This document shows positions 1 through 15,000 of a DNA stretch of 64,000 bases, piece by piece. Both the position numbers and the translations under genes were made by a program. Position 1 is the first letter of the stretch; each line of letters opens with the position of its first letter. Under the pieces are notes generated by a model that was given only the letters and a program-made list of their open reading frames with translations, was not told the origin of the DNA and made no database searches. Source of the DNA: Owenia fusiformis (Eukaryota > Annelida > Polychaeta > Sabellida > Oweniidae); contig CAIIXF020000001.1 of the NCBI GenBank assembly GCA_903813345.2, positions 11,701,915-11,765,914 on the forward strand. The letters are read 5' to 3'.

Positions 1-3000
1 ACTGCTCTTTGTACCATCCAGGTCAACACAGTCCTCAGGCAGAGTAATCTCAATGTCTGGACCTGCTACTGCTACAGGTGGCTGGTTGGGATCTAGTATA
101 GAAATAATCACATATTGGTGTCTTTGTATTGTAGAGTTATGTTGTGGAATGATCTCAAGTCCCGATATGCTCAAACGTGTAAATATTCAAATAATGATAC
201 CTCCATGACATGAAAGTGAAATATAACAGTACAGCATTAAAAAATTGATGAACATAAAAAAGGTGTGAAATCTCTGAATTGCAAGAGAATTTTTCTGTCA
301 ACAAGCTAACTTGCATTGAGTTCTAAAAATAGGATGTTTGCACCCTACATGAACCCTTTTTGCACCAAATAAAAATGAGAAACATCATGAAAAATTGCTA
401 CATTTTGACCAACTTGGACAAAACTGTGCTAATTGAGAATATCTGAGGAGCACCTGGGGAATGATGCTTACTTATAACTGTAACTTTGACTGTATCAGAT
501 GAGTCTCTTTCATCTTCATCAAACACCCTAAGGATGAACTCATATTCCCCAACACCAGTGAACCCACACACTGTGACAACTGCCTCATCCTCTTTAGACA
601 GAGTCAAAGATGGTGCATCCCTAAAAAACATCAACATTTTATTGAAAATTATTGATAAAGGACTGTCTTTCTTTTTTTGATAATTGAGGAGAATAGAATA
701 GAGTTTTTCACTACCATTCTCGATAAATTGGATCACATAATAAGCCTTTGATATGATGGCAGTTTAGATACTTCAATATAATAACGTCCTTTTATTTTAA
801 TTAAAAATGGTTCTGATCCTTAAAAAATTCTGAATAATCTGTAACTAATCCATCAATAGTCTTTGTGACAAACCTTTTCTGTAAAATTCAGACCTTAAAC
901 TAATTGCTTTATTGAAAATTGTATAAGCCAAGCCACTTATAAAATGAGCAATTTTCTCAGGATGTTGGTAATTTCAAGTATGAACTTAATTTAGCTGTGG
1001 TTGAATATGTTTTAATGACTTACTCTGAGAGTATTTCCCATATCCAAAAGACAATAGCTTTATCATCAGTACTGGCTGTACCATCAAGATCCACACAGTC
1101 ATCAGTAACAGTTATCTCCCTATCAGGTCCAGCATCAGCAACAGGAGGCTCATTGGCTTCTGTGCAAATAAACATAATGCAAATACATGTTTGTAGACTT
1201 GCAATATTAAACTATGCTGTGAAAGTACTCACTGATTGGAACTACATCAACACTTGCAAACGTGGGTGGGCTACAGGGTGGGGTACTTGTAACTTATGAT
1301 CCCAAAAGCACCATAAGCTATAATAGAGGTCTTATAGGGGTTCATAAGTTAGTTTTATGCATGCACAATTTGCCAACATCGATGAAAATATATATAATGT
1401 TTTACATTCTTTTTATCTCTAATGAGTCAGCATACTTTGGTACAAATATTTAACACTGTACATGTTTCGTAGTCACTAATTATGATTCTGGATTTGGATT
1501 TTATCCCCAGAAATACCTAAAAATGGTCTCTTGATGTCCATGTATACAATAAATACATTCCATCTTCTTCTGATGCAATGACTTTTCATCATCACTTTTT
1601 CATTTCATTTACCAAATACATTGCTCTCGCTTTACACAAATCTACAGTGAAGTTAACATTAAAAATGTTAACTTACTTAGAGCTTTGATTTTTACAGCAT
1701 CTTTATCCAGTAACTTGTCCTCATCATAGACAGTCAGTTCAAACTCATATTCTCCTGGTTGGTTGAGTCCCTCTAGCAATGGTTGAGCAGCATCTTTAGG
1801 TTCAATGAACACTGGAGAGGGGCCCCTAGAAATATGCAATGAAACCCATATAGGCTGTACATGTACACATGACATGTCTCTCACTTAATTCATCCTTGTA
1901 TACTATCAATATGCTTAATAAAAAAAACACTTTTATATTTCACTCTAAATATTCGGACTTGGAATGTTAAACAAGTGAGTGCTCCACTTATTTGAGACCT
2001 AGCACTATCTAGTATGACAATATAAAGATGCACAATCATCTTTAAAATATGCTTAAAATATAAGTTGTAGGGTATTAAGGTATTTTTATTTTAAAAGTGT
2101 CCCTGAAGCATCATACCTCGATAATGATACAATGTTCCAATATTTAGTAATTACTGTTTATTCTTCACTTGATATTTTTTTCAGTTGCATTCAATGTTAT
2201 TTTACTTTTGGGACACTCTTACATCATATTCATACCCAATTTGTTCCCAAGAATATATGACAATCTTGAGGTCATCTGTGCTTGCTGTGCCATCAAGGTA
2301 GAGGTCTTCCTCTAGTGGAAGTTGAAGTTCCCTATCTTCACCTGCATTTGCTACAGGGGGAATCAGCGGTCGCTTGGTGGCCTGAATTTCTAAATAAATA
2401 AATTCAACTTGTAAAGGCTCAAGATTTACTTTCACAGTTGTCTGCTGTCGTACAAAACATAGTTATTCAGAAATAGCAGATGAAATGCCCCAAAATAGTA
2501 AATGATCTACACAGATCAGTTAATTCCAGCTTAACTCCTTTATGACTGAAAATTTTGGGGAAAGTGGAAAGAAATGAAAAACTGAAATGTAAATGAATCT
2601 AGAAGCAAGAAAAGGAAGCAACACCCAATAAGTTATATGTCATTTTGAAGGGCTATACCCATACTTTATTTTTTTTTGAAAAAAAATATGAATATGCAAA
2701 TGAGATAGTGTCATTGTGATGTCATAATTCAAGATGGCGCAGTTGGATTTTTTTTAAAATGGAATTATTTTAGCATTTAATTTTTTATTGAGACTTCAAT
2801 TTAAAAATCTGAAAACACAGAATTATAGATCTTCTTATGCTGATTTCAGTGGTATTTGTACTATGACATAACTCCTACAAATAATTTTTTTAGAGCTTCG
2901 AGACTGCAAATTCTTGGAAAATCCCTATGGCGATTTAACATGGGATTTTATCGTTTTCGATACTTTTTCGCGACATGTCAGATTCAAGTGCCTCTAACTT

Positions 3001-6000
3001 TGCACAGAGTCATCAGATTCAAACAATCTTTTTTTTAAAATGTTCCTACTGGTCCATTCTTTTAGAAAATGCATTATTCTTGCAGTTTTATTGAAATAAG
3101 GCCCCTGGAGACCCCTTAGAATAGCAAGAAACAAAATCGATCATATATGATCGATTTTGTTCTAAGGGGTCTCCAAGGGACCCCTGATGATAAAAATGCA
3201 TGATTTATCAATTTATTTAATCCTGAAGTCTGTACAAACATTTTAAAAAAAAGTTCATGACTTTTCGTTAAGTATTTACAAAGTTACAGTGATCCAAAGA
3301 TGGTTAGCGCGCGAAAAATTGCGAAAACGATAAAATCCCCTGTTAAATCGCCATAGGGATTTTCCGAGAATTTGCAGTCTCGAAGCTCTAAAAAATTTAT
3401 TTGTAGGAGTTATGTCATGGTATAAATACCACTGAAATCAGCATAAGAAGATCTATAATTCTGCGTTTCCAGATTTTTAAATTGAAGTCTCAATAAAAAA
3501 TTAAATGCTAAAATAATTATATTTTGAAAAAAATCCAACTGCGCCATCTTGAATTATGACGTCACAATGACACTATCTCATTTGCATATTCACATTTTTT
3601 TCAAAAAACATAAAGTATGGGTATAGCCCTTCAAAATGACATAAAACTTATTGGGTGTTGCTTCCTTTTCTTGCTTCTAGATTCATTTACATTTCAGTTT
3701 TTCATTTCTTTCCATTTTCCCCAAAATTGTCAGTCATGAAGGAGTTAAATATCTTAGGGCTATTATATTTCTAACTCATTTTACACATACATGTATATTG
3801 TAACAATTATATTATATCATCCATTAATTATTATAAGAAACATAATTACATATTTCCCACACACAAACTAAAGAGTAAATCTTTTCTATAAGCCATCTCA
3901 TCTTCCTTGAACATCATGAAAAATAGTTAAACAATTCACCTGCACAAAAAGTGTTAACAATGGCAGACTGAATCTTTTTCAGGTCCTCAAAGTCATCAAC
4001 AAGAAATCTGTTTTTCTCAATAGGGGGTGTTGCTAATCCATCCAACTCATCTGATTGGCCACTTAGACCAATGCCCACAGCGAAGATGTGAATACCTAAA
4101 GCACGTGCAGCTCTAGCCTCTGGTAAGGTTCGTCTCCTGTTTACATTAGAGACGCCATCAGTCACAACAATAGCTATATTAGGAACATCTGAAATGCAAA
4201 GACACACAGTGACAAATATTGCACTTAGAAAAGACACACAGTGACAAATATTGCACTTAGTAAAGACACACAGTGACAAATATTGCACTTAGAAAAGACA
4301 CACAGTGACAAATATTGCACTTAGAAAAGACACACAGTGACAAATCTTGCACTAAGAAGAGCAAAATGGCTGCCATGTAATTTTCCAAGCATGCCCTAAA
4401 TCTAATCAGATCTTGGTACTAAGCTTGAAGGAAATGTAGATTGTCACTCGACTTTTTGGTGATTTTGAAGTCATGTCTGCACTTCACAGTTCAAAATCAA
4501 CTCTGTAGTTATTTGACTACCACCTTCTAATTTGCCTCACTGACCTTTTATCATTTCTCAAACATATTCTCTCAAAATCAGGAAATTAGGTTCCTGAGTG
4601 GGGGAATTTTGCAGGGAATTTCAGTCACAAAAAGTAATGAGTGACAACTTACACTTCCTCCAAGTGTAGTCTGCTCTTGGAAATGTAAAAATTTCATGTT
4701 GAGTGTGTGTGTATACTTAGTTTTCCTTGAATTCTGCAGACAAAAGTGGCATCTGCTCACCCACCCAGAAGCACATAAAGACAATATAGCACTTTGATAA
4801 AAGTTAACAATAGACCAAAGTTAGATAAGTGAATTTATTAACAGTCTACAATCATTTCTATGGAGAAATCCAGAATATGAGAGAATTAAATGTATAAAAA
4901 TAGAATTAATGTACCTGGTCTGTCGCCATTAGCCTCAGTAAACATTTCTCTGTACATTTCAAGTAAGCCATCAGCTGTATTGGTACTTCCGTATAAGTAA
5001 GGAATTGATCTGTAATAACAAACACAACATACCTAAACACGACAATAGTATCAGGTATCAGTATCAGGTGATAATTTAGCTACTTATACTTTCCTTATTC
5101 ATTAAATAAATACTATCTAGGCATTTTCAATAGATTCAACGGTAGGTCCAAAATACTGTAATTTTAATATGTTTATATACATGTATTTTTATTGCCAACA
5201 TAGATGTATATCTTTTTCTTTGTTTAACATAAAAATATATCCTTATTACTCGATATGTCTTAAGATCCAGAAGGTGTACTTTATACAGTATTTTATTTAT
5301 TCATACAAATGTTTTTTCAATATTCTTTCCAAATTTTTATTATTCAGGGTAGCAGGCCTGTTGTTTTAGATTCTAAGCCTATATAAAATAATTCATAGCT
5401 TAAAACCAGAAGTGATTACAATGTGTTGAACCTCAAGTGAGAAGTGCACCAAAAGCACTTTTTATAGAATTTCTTTTTCACTTTCATGCTGAGGCTCTGA
5501 TTATCAACTATAATCCAAATTAACTAGGTCATGTCATTTGAAATATTGTTTAGATTTAGATTTATATAGTTTGGCACTAAACAAATAAAGTGAAGTGGAA
5601 TTTTAACAACATGCACATGTATTGTTTTTTCAATGCAGGCTTATTATCATTTTTGTAACTTTTTTGCATAAAGATTCCTGGGCGATGACACAATAGTACA
5701 ATGGCCAAATGAACTCCAACTATTATGTAGGCTGGAATTGTGAAAAAGTGAATTCTGCACAGTATTTTGTTAATTTTTTGAATAAATATCATGTATAGCC
5801 ACTGATTTATTTATATTATATTATAATAAAATGGTTATGACAGAATAAAACAAGGTATTAACATGCAAAATGTCACCACCTACCATTTGTTACAGATGCC
5901 AACCGCCACCTGCCAAATGCTGGAGAATAGGTGGTGGCGACATAAAAACCAAAATATTTTCAGTTATATGGATTATACTTTACCCGATAGCATTGAGCAG

Positions 6001-9000
6001 ACTTTCAAGTTTATTATATTCGTTCAGATTGAAATGAACTTTTACACGGCTACTGTAAGTCAATGCACCAACACGCACATTACCGCCATCTATGTTCTGT
6101 GAAGATACTATGTTTTCAAGGAATCTCAACTGAAAATAAAGAAATTCTCATTTAAAGATGACATTTATGCTGTTCGACAAAAAGAAGCTACAAATGATAC
6201 AGATGTTTCACTTGTGCATAGTTTCAAGTTTCATTTATTTCATATATAATCCCTTGATTTTAAAGTTAATTTGGCAAGTGTGTCCACTGTTTACAAGCTA
6301 AAGAATTAAACATTTCTGCATCTTTAATCTAATATTTGACAAAATCTCTCTTCTTTTCTGATTTCAAGTGATCACAAGGAACACACCAGCATTTGGATAG
6401 AAAATATTGCTTTCAATATTGTAAACTTTCTGTGCTTTCTTTTTAATAATCAAATCGCGAAATTATTACTCAATATTTCTAAAGGTAATTCACTGTAGTT
6501 TTTTTGCTAGATCTAAGCCAAATGAATAAATATATCTCGCTATAGAACATGCTTTAAAGAATTACGAATTTCCCAACTTCAATTAAAAGCAAAGTTATGA
6601 TTTGAATATTTTTATTTATTATTTTTTTTTTTTATTTATTTATTTATTAGGATAAAACGCTTTTACAACAGCGGCACTACTAAAATTTAGTGTGCATCCA
6701 AAGAGACTAAAACACATACATACAATAGGTTAAAATCATTAAAAATACATTTCCTTTAAAAATTCGTAAACACATTTCTCAAATTTATTTATTTGGTCCT
6801 GCCCCCATGTGCCTATGTAAAGTGAATCACCAATAATCCATTGTAGCTTATCATTAAGGCTCGCTGATAAGTATTCACCTACAAGGGCAACGTCACATGA
6901 AGAGATTAAATTGTTAATGAATAGGTTTCTTTTATCCTGGAGGACGGGGCAAAGGAACAGGCGATGGGACATAGAGTCATAAGAATTGGAGGGGCATAAT
7001 TTACAAAAGCCATCACTTTTATTCCACCTTTTAAGGTCTGATTCTAATTTAAAGCAACCCGACCTGGCTAAGAATTTTTGTCTTGCTCCTTGGAAGTTGA
7101 ATGGTTTTTTTAGGTATTCTTCTTGAAAGACATGTCTCTTAACATTTCTATAAAGGGATAGGGATGGCCTGTCGCAAATTGATGAAAACAATTCCTTAGT
7201 AGTAATTTCGTTGGAAATATTGAGAAAGGATGAGTACCATTCTTCAGAATTAACATTTAATTTATTATCGAGCCCATGGTGCACTAATATATTTGCTATG
7301 TTAGAAACATACTTCCAATTAGATTCTTTATTTATTGAATATGATTCCAAGAGGGCAGATAAAACCTTAGATACTAGGGTTTGTGAGTTTTTATTCTTTA
7401 GATAGCAGAAATAGTCAATTTGACGTTTTTGAAAGATCTTTTCAATTGGACGCCAGCCCATATCACAGACAAGGGCTTCATAAGCTGGGGAACACTTAAG
7501 GCTAAGAATGGATAAACCAGCTTGGTATTGATACGACTTTAAATTTTTCTTCATTTCGCTTGTGTTTGGAAGGAAGACTCCTGCTCCATGCAATATTGAA
7601 GGAAGGAACATGTTATTATACATGGTGTTACCAAATTGAATTCGTTGGATATTACAATGTTTGTTGAGGGTTGAGGTTATATAACCTTTGAGCTTTTTTG
7701 ATTTTAAACCAAGAATATTATTAATATGGTGCGAGTCTTTCAGTGTTTTGTCAAAATAAACGCCAAGGTACTTATATGTTTTTACTTCATTGAGGGAGAG
7801 CTCACCAAGCTTCCAAACTTTATGTTTGTTAACTTTTCCACCTATGATCATAACTTTAGACTTTTTTGAGCTGAAACTAAACCCCCATTTTTTACCAAAT
7901 TCGTTTGTAATATCAAGCATTCTACAGAGATCAGATTCGCTGGTAGCTGTGAGGACGATGTCATCTGCAAAAAGCAATGCGGGTAGAGTTATATCTTTGA
8001 AAGGGATACCCATATCATTTTCGATCAGGCTGTCAATCAAATCGGTCATAATTACAGTAAATAGAGGAGGTGAGAGTACACATCCCTGTTTTAGGCCAGA
8101 TTCAACTTCGAAACATTCAATACCAAAATTACCAAATATAACTTTGTTTTTGACACATGCGTATAGATTTTTCAATACACGCCAGGCTTTGCCCTGGATT
8201 CCTTTCTTCCAAAGAGATATAAAGAGTTGTTCACGGTCAATAACGTCAAAGGCTTTCGATATATCGATGAAAGCTAGATAAGTCTTTTGATTTTTATCCC
8301 TACGGAGACTACATATACCTTAAAGAGTGAAAATATTGTCTTCCAGACGCCTACCTTTACGGAAGGCACCATGGTAGTCACCAAGCAGATTATTTTCTTC
8401 TAGGAAGGTCATTATTTCCGTTTCTAAAATGCTAGCATATAGTTTATACAGGTTGGACGTGATTGTGATGCCTCGGTAATTACCTAATTCTTTACGATCA
8501 TTATCTTTATGAATGGGGTTAATGGTTCCTTCATACCAATCATCTGGGATAGTTTCCATAAGTTTGAAAAAGTTAAACAATTTTGAAATGGAAGAAACTA
8601 TAGAGTCCCCGCCATTTTTCAAAAATTCATTGGGAATATGATCATTGCCGCTTGCCTTTCCATTTTTCAAGTTATTGATTTTCCTCAAAACTTCTGCTTC
8701 GGATATGATAAAATGGTTCAAACAATTTGGAGAAAATTTGGTTTCACTTTCAAGTTTATTTAGTTCATCAGACAGATTGGTCTTGACATAGTTGGGGTTT
8801 CTACTTTTGGGTCCGACATTTGCCCAATATTTGCCAATCGTATGGGAAACTAATTTGGGGTCGTCAATCGTAGAGTTGGGGTTAAATGGGTCAATGATTT
8901 CATTTGGGAATTTACTTTTAGCATTAAACATTTGGAGGGTTCGCCAAAAAGATCTAGATGATGAAGATTTACGTAGTGAATTTTTGGTAATAGTTTTGAT

Positions 9001-12000
9001 ATGATTCTTCACATGACGTTCCCTTATAAGGTCCTTTACTTTATTTTTACGATCTAAGTAGGACTCCCATAATGTTAAAATAACATTTGGGTCAACAGAT
9101 TTGACTTTACTCATATATCTATGAAGACGACACGCATCTTTACGACTTTTGATCAGGACTTTTAATTCATCATCCCAAAAGTGGCGGAGTTTAGGGTTAA
9201 TAAGGCTTCTACCAATAGTTGTATCTGCAACCTCAGTTAGAATAGTTTTCCAGCTTTTCCACGCTTCATTGACATTACTAAAATCATTTAGTGACCAATT
9301 TGAGAGTTTATCAGATAACATTTCGCGGAAAGAAGTCCAATCTGTTATTCGTGTTAGGTTGTGAAATGAAATGATTTGTTTATTGTTTTTAACTGAAACA
9401 ATTCGTTTTTTGTTTTAATTCTATATTGTTTTTTAATTCCTGGTACAAAAGTTTAACACATTGAAAAATGTCATTCTGAGAAAGTCCAAAAGTGTTACAT
9501 TTTATGAACAAAAGTTTTATATTGTACATATATACTACACTGTACTCATATCAGGATTGATGAAGGCTTTTACCTGTTCTTGGAAATTTCCCTTGCCTAC
9601 ACTTGTTGATGAATCCACAACAAATACAACATCAGCCTTCACATCACAGCCTAGAGCTGGTTGAGGGGTAGGTGGGGCCAAACCTGAAAACAACTTGAAT
9701 ATATAACACATCACAGCCTAGAGCTGGTTTATGGGTAGATGGGGCCAATACTGTAAACGAAGTTGAATAAATAACACATCACAGCCTAGAGCTGGTTGAG
9801 GGGTAGGTGGGGCCAATCCTGAAGACAAAGTTGTATATATATAACACAACACAGCGTATACGCATAAAGCTGGTTTAGGGGTGGGTGGCGCCAATCCTGA
9901 AAGTTGTATATATATATAACACATCACAGCGTAGAGCTGGTTTAGGGGAATGTGGAGCCAAACCTGAAAACAAAGTTGAATATATAACACATCACATAAT
10001 GGAGCTTGTTTTGGGGTAGGTGGGGCCAATCCTGAAATGGAAGTTACAGCTGGTTTAGGGGTAGGTGGGGCCAATCTTGAAAAGGAAGTTGAAAACCTAA
10101 CACATCACAGTGTAGAGCTGGTTTAGGGGTATGTGGGGCCAAACCTGAAAACAAAGTTGAATATATAACACATCACAGCATAGAGCTTATTTAGGGGTAC
10201 GTGGAGCCAAACCTGAAAACAAAGTTGAATATACACATCACATAATGGAGCTTGTTTTGGGGTAGGTGGGGCCAATCCTGAAATGGAAGTTACAGCTGGT
10301 TTAGGGGTAGGTGGGGCCAATCTTGAAAAGGAAGTTGAAAACCTAACACATCACAGTGTAGAGCTGGTTTAGGGGTAGGTGGGGCCAAACCTGAAAACAA
10401 AGTTGAATATATAACACATCACAGCATAGAGCTTGTTTAGGGGTAGGTGGGGCCAAACCTGAAAACAAAGTTGAATATATAACACATCCCAGCCTAGAGC
10501 TGGTTTATGGGTACATGGAGCCAAACCTGAAAACAAAGTTGAATATATAACACATCACAGCATAGAGCTTGTTTAGGGGTAGGTGGGGCCAAACCTGAAA
10601 ACAAAGTTGAATATATAACACATCACAGCCTAGAGCTGGTTTATGGGTAGGTGGGGCCAATACTGAAAACAAAGTTAAATATATAACACATCACAGCCTA
10701 GAGCTGGCCGAAGGGTAACAAAAAATCTACTCACGTTTACAGAACTGGGTGTATACAGTCTGCTTGATTTTCTGTAATTCAGCAAAACCGCTGACAAGAA
10801 AACGATTATCTTCAATAGGAGGTGAGGCCATTGCATCTAACTCATCAGACTGACCGCTGAGACCGATACCAATCGCATAAATATGAATGCCTTTGGCTCT
10901 AGCTTCTTCAGCTTCTGGAATTGTCCGTCTTTTGTTGATGTTTGAGACACCATCAGTCATGATGATAGCAATATTGGGAACATCTGGAAAAAATAAAAGG
11001 TACAAGTGTAGTAGATTTGTATAATAATGTTTATAACATTTTGATATCACTATTTTTATACTTTTATGTATAACTGATGACTGTGTTAGATATATACGAG
11101 GGTTGATCCAAAAGTTCCGAACCGTTTGCTCTAAAAATCTTAATATTTCATGAATATTGTTCATATATGGCCACAACTACCCCATATATAGTAGTTTCAT
11201 TTTGTGTAAAAATAAACAATAAATCTGACCAGCAACATAGGTGTCTGGTTACCATAGCAGCGTGACAACAGGGTAGGTGGAGCTGGAATAAATTAAACTT
11301 TATTCCGAATTTCAGCAATTGAAGAGCTATTTCAGATCATTTCAATTTGTGGAGTTTCACCACCATAAAATCTCATACAATAGGTCATTATAGTTTATAA
11401 GTTCATTTGCCTTCAAAATAGTCACCACCATGTGCCACACATTTCTTACAGCGTTTCAACTAGTCCTGTAATACATGGTGAAGTTCACCTTTAGCTGTAG
11501 CATTAACGCTATTAGTAAATGCCTGGTTAAGGTCAGCTTCATCATCGAATTGGATACCCCACAGTGGTTTCTTGGCTTCAGGAAACATTATGAAAGTCAC
11601 ATGGTGCCATATCAGGATAATATGGTGGATGGGGCTGTAGTTGGGCCTGCAAGCACTCATGTATTGCCTCTGTTGTAACATTGGCTCTGTGGCCTTGGGC
11701 ATTATCATGGTGAAAGTAAAAATTCCCAAGGAGATCTGCTCGTTTTTTATTTCTCATAGCATCTTTAAGATCTTTCTTCAGCACCCAGAACACATTTTTA
11801 AACTGAGTAAGTGTCATACCTAATTGATTGACTCAAAATAGATCGACATAAAAGTAATCTAGTTTAAAACTTTGTAAATGATTGATAAAGTTTTGTAACT
11901 GACCTTTGAATAATAAGCTCCATTGACAGTGACTCCAGTTACCACAGATTGAATAAAGGATAACTGTGTCGTACTCTTGCTCCACCTACCCTGTTGTCAC

Positions 12001-15000
12001 GTTGCTATGGTAACCAGACACCTATGTTGCTGGTCAAATTTATTGCTTATTTTTACACAAAATGAAACTACTATATCTGGGGTGGTTGTGGCCAAATATG
12101 AACAATGTTCATAAAATATTACGATTTTTAGAGCAAACGGTTCGGAACTTTTGGATCAACCCTCGTATATACTTGTTTTCAAAACCCATGTGACAAAAAC
12201 TGTATAGTGATCCATATATGATGGAGAGATTGACGAGTTTAAAAGTCATCAAAAAATATAATATATAAATGACTATAAGAGTTATTCTTTAATTTACATT
12301 ATCTAACATGCTGCATTAATTGGTAGTTTCAGATTTAATTGGGAGGAATCTTCTCATGAATTCAGTTTTCAGAATATATGGGATAAGCATAATAAAACAA
12401 AAAGTGTCAGAAGTATTTTTCATTCTTATGCCTGTAAGTAGACGGGTTATTCACTGATTTGAAAAATAACTCAAACACAGTACAAACAACGATCAATCAT
12501 CTACTGTTGGTATTTCTTAAACCTCAAAATTAGCTTTGATATATGATTTTGATGACCATTTAATAGCCAGGGGGTTAGTATGCCCTGGTTGGGTTTTATT
12601 TATGTAAACATGTAGGTTTATATGTAAGAGCAAGAATTGTCCCTCAAACACAATCCGCCCCATCTGGTTCGCATTTGTAAAGTTGTATTTTGATGAAAGC
12701 TAGGCATTTATACATATGGCGATGCTGACATTCAATGAGGCAGACAGGGCATGTCATTGGCAATGATACGATCAACAAAGCCTTAAAAACGATTTATATT
12801 ACACTACAGTACTTAATATTAGCTGTATGCTTAATTATTATTAGAGGATCTATTTTCAAAGGTAATAACACCATGAGTTTGGGCTGTAGCTTTACTGGCC
12901 AAGACAAAGGACTTAATATTTTAAGTGTTATGAAAGATGAGTTGAAATCACCATTTTAAATATACTCAAGTTATGTTCCTAAAATCTTAAAATTCATTGA
13001 TTTTTTAGGTTATTTACAAAATTATATGACAAAAACGATGTAAAATTTCATACATGCCAGTTGGATACAATTGAAGTTACAGATGTCTAAACTTTCAAAG
13101 ACTGATTTCTGATTTTCACAAAAATGTGAGTTTATGGCATTATTCTTCAGATACAGTGAAATGTATTGTCATGATACAGTCTGATTGCATGAAAATTGCT
13201 CAATGAATTATCCCTAAATTGAAGAATATGGGCAACATTCAGTTTTTCCAAATTTCCATAGGGTAAACAGTGTTCCCATTAGGATTTTTTCTCAAGTGGG
13301 TGCAAAATTCAGACATAAATTGGTCAAAATATGCCAATTTTTCATAATTTTTCACTATTTCAAGTGGGTGCAAGCCTACTATCAAAATCTCAGGTGTGTG
13401 CCGTACCCCCCCCCCACTGATTTAATGCTGGGGAGATCACTGGTACATATGCTTCCTTCACACAACTTACCTGGACGATCTCCTTTCTTCTCAACAAACA
13501 TATCATTGTGCATCTTTGCAAGACCAGCAGCAGTATTTGTACTGCCATATATGTAGGGTATATTATCGATAGCAGCAAGAAGGGCAGATTTGTCGCCGGC
13601 ATAATCATCTAAATGGAAGTGAACATGTTCTTTAGTGCTGTAGGTGGCAATTCCAACTCTCACCTAAAAATAACAAAAATAGTAGGGTATTTTTTCGTTG
13701 TCAAAAATGTAACAGTACACCCTCAGTTGTTAAGACCATTCTAGACATAGACTATGAAATGGAAAAAACAGAATAATCTAGAACTTTCGCCACCAATAAT
13801 AGGCTTTGCTGCAGACCTCCTTTTTATGAATACCAGAGAACATTTTTTGTGGTTTCGGGGAAGAATCTTAGAGTTACAGACTATTGATGGTGCAAAACAA
13901 AGGCAGTTACATATATTGTAATTCAAAAACTATTTGTTAAGGCTTTTTTTACATAAATTTATTCCTTTACTTAACAATAATAGACATGCAATTGATTGCC
14001 AAAGTTTTATAAAAACATTAGCAGCAATTTTTAAGGCTTTTAACAAGTTCAACAGGTTTAAAAGTTTACATTTAGCAAACCTTCTAATTATCTAACACAT
14101 TTTGAACAGTTGATTTTCAATTATATCTTACCTGATCGGCATCTACATCAAAGTCTTCTATTAGATTTCTAACAAATGACATCTGTTTTTTAAAGTTAGC
14201 AGATCGCACGCTCGTAGAAGAGTCTATCACAATCACAATATCAGCTCTAAGTTCGCATGTTGTACTTGAAAGAATAATCCTTTTACCTGCAATTTAGAGA
14301 ATTAACAAGATGTTTGACAATGAAACATTAAATCAGCGTTTCTCATTTTGTTCGATGGGATAACAAAAACAAAACAAGGAGCAAAATGTCACCACCATTT
14401 GTTACAGATGCCAACCGCCAACCATCGACTGCTGATCGCCAACCACCGATCGCCAACAAACCGCTGTCACAAAACGGAGACCATAACAAAATGTCACAAC
14501 ATTTTGGTGGTGACATACATGTAATAAAGGAAAAGGCAGTAATAATTCTTTAATCAAACAGAATGAAACATTTAATCAGTATTTCTCAAATTTTATTCGA
14601 TGAGATTATAAAAACAAAATGAAGGGAAAGTCTGTTATAATTCTTTAATCAAACAGAACATTTTTAAACCTGGGTATTACTTTTTTTATCAAAGCCGTCA
14701 CTTTGTGTTAATAAATTGGAACAACAGAAAGCAAGTAGAACAGGTTGTATCATTATGTATTGTCTAGCAAAAAATGTTCCAGAATACAAGAACAGGTCTT
14801 TGTTTAACCCAAGCTAAAATATTCATTTTAAAATGTTCATGCAAAAATATTTCTATTAAAAAATGTTACTTCATGGAATCAACCAGATGGTGTTCTCCAA
14901 AGTAAAATGCATCACACTGCACAAATATGTTATAAAAAATATGATATCAAAAGCAGTTGTGTTTCCAAGCTGGACTACTTGCTCTGAATTTATTCTGCAC

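Noticed and set aside
9718-10320. Minus-strand ORFs with GLAPPTPK repeats
   Set aside because: They read through the exon-derived minisatellite; there is no start, and the frame changes with each 68-bp unit.
12735-12959. 74-codon plus-strand ORF
   Set aside because: It lies antisense in an intron, with no domain and no splice context.
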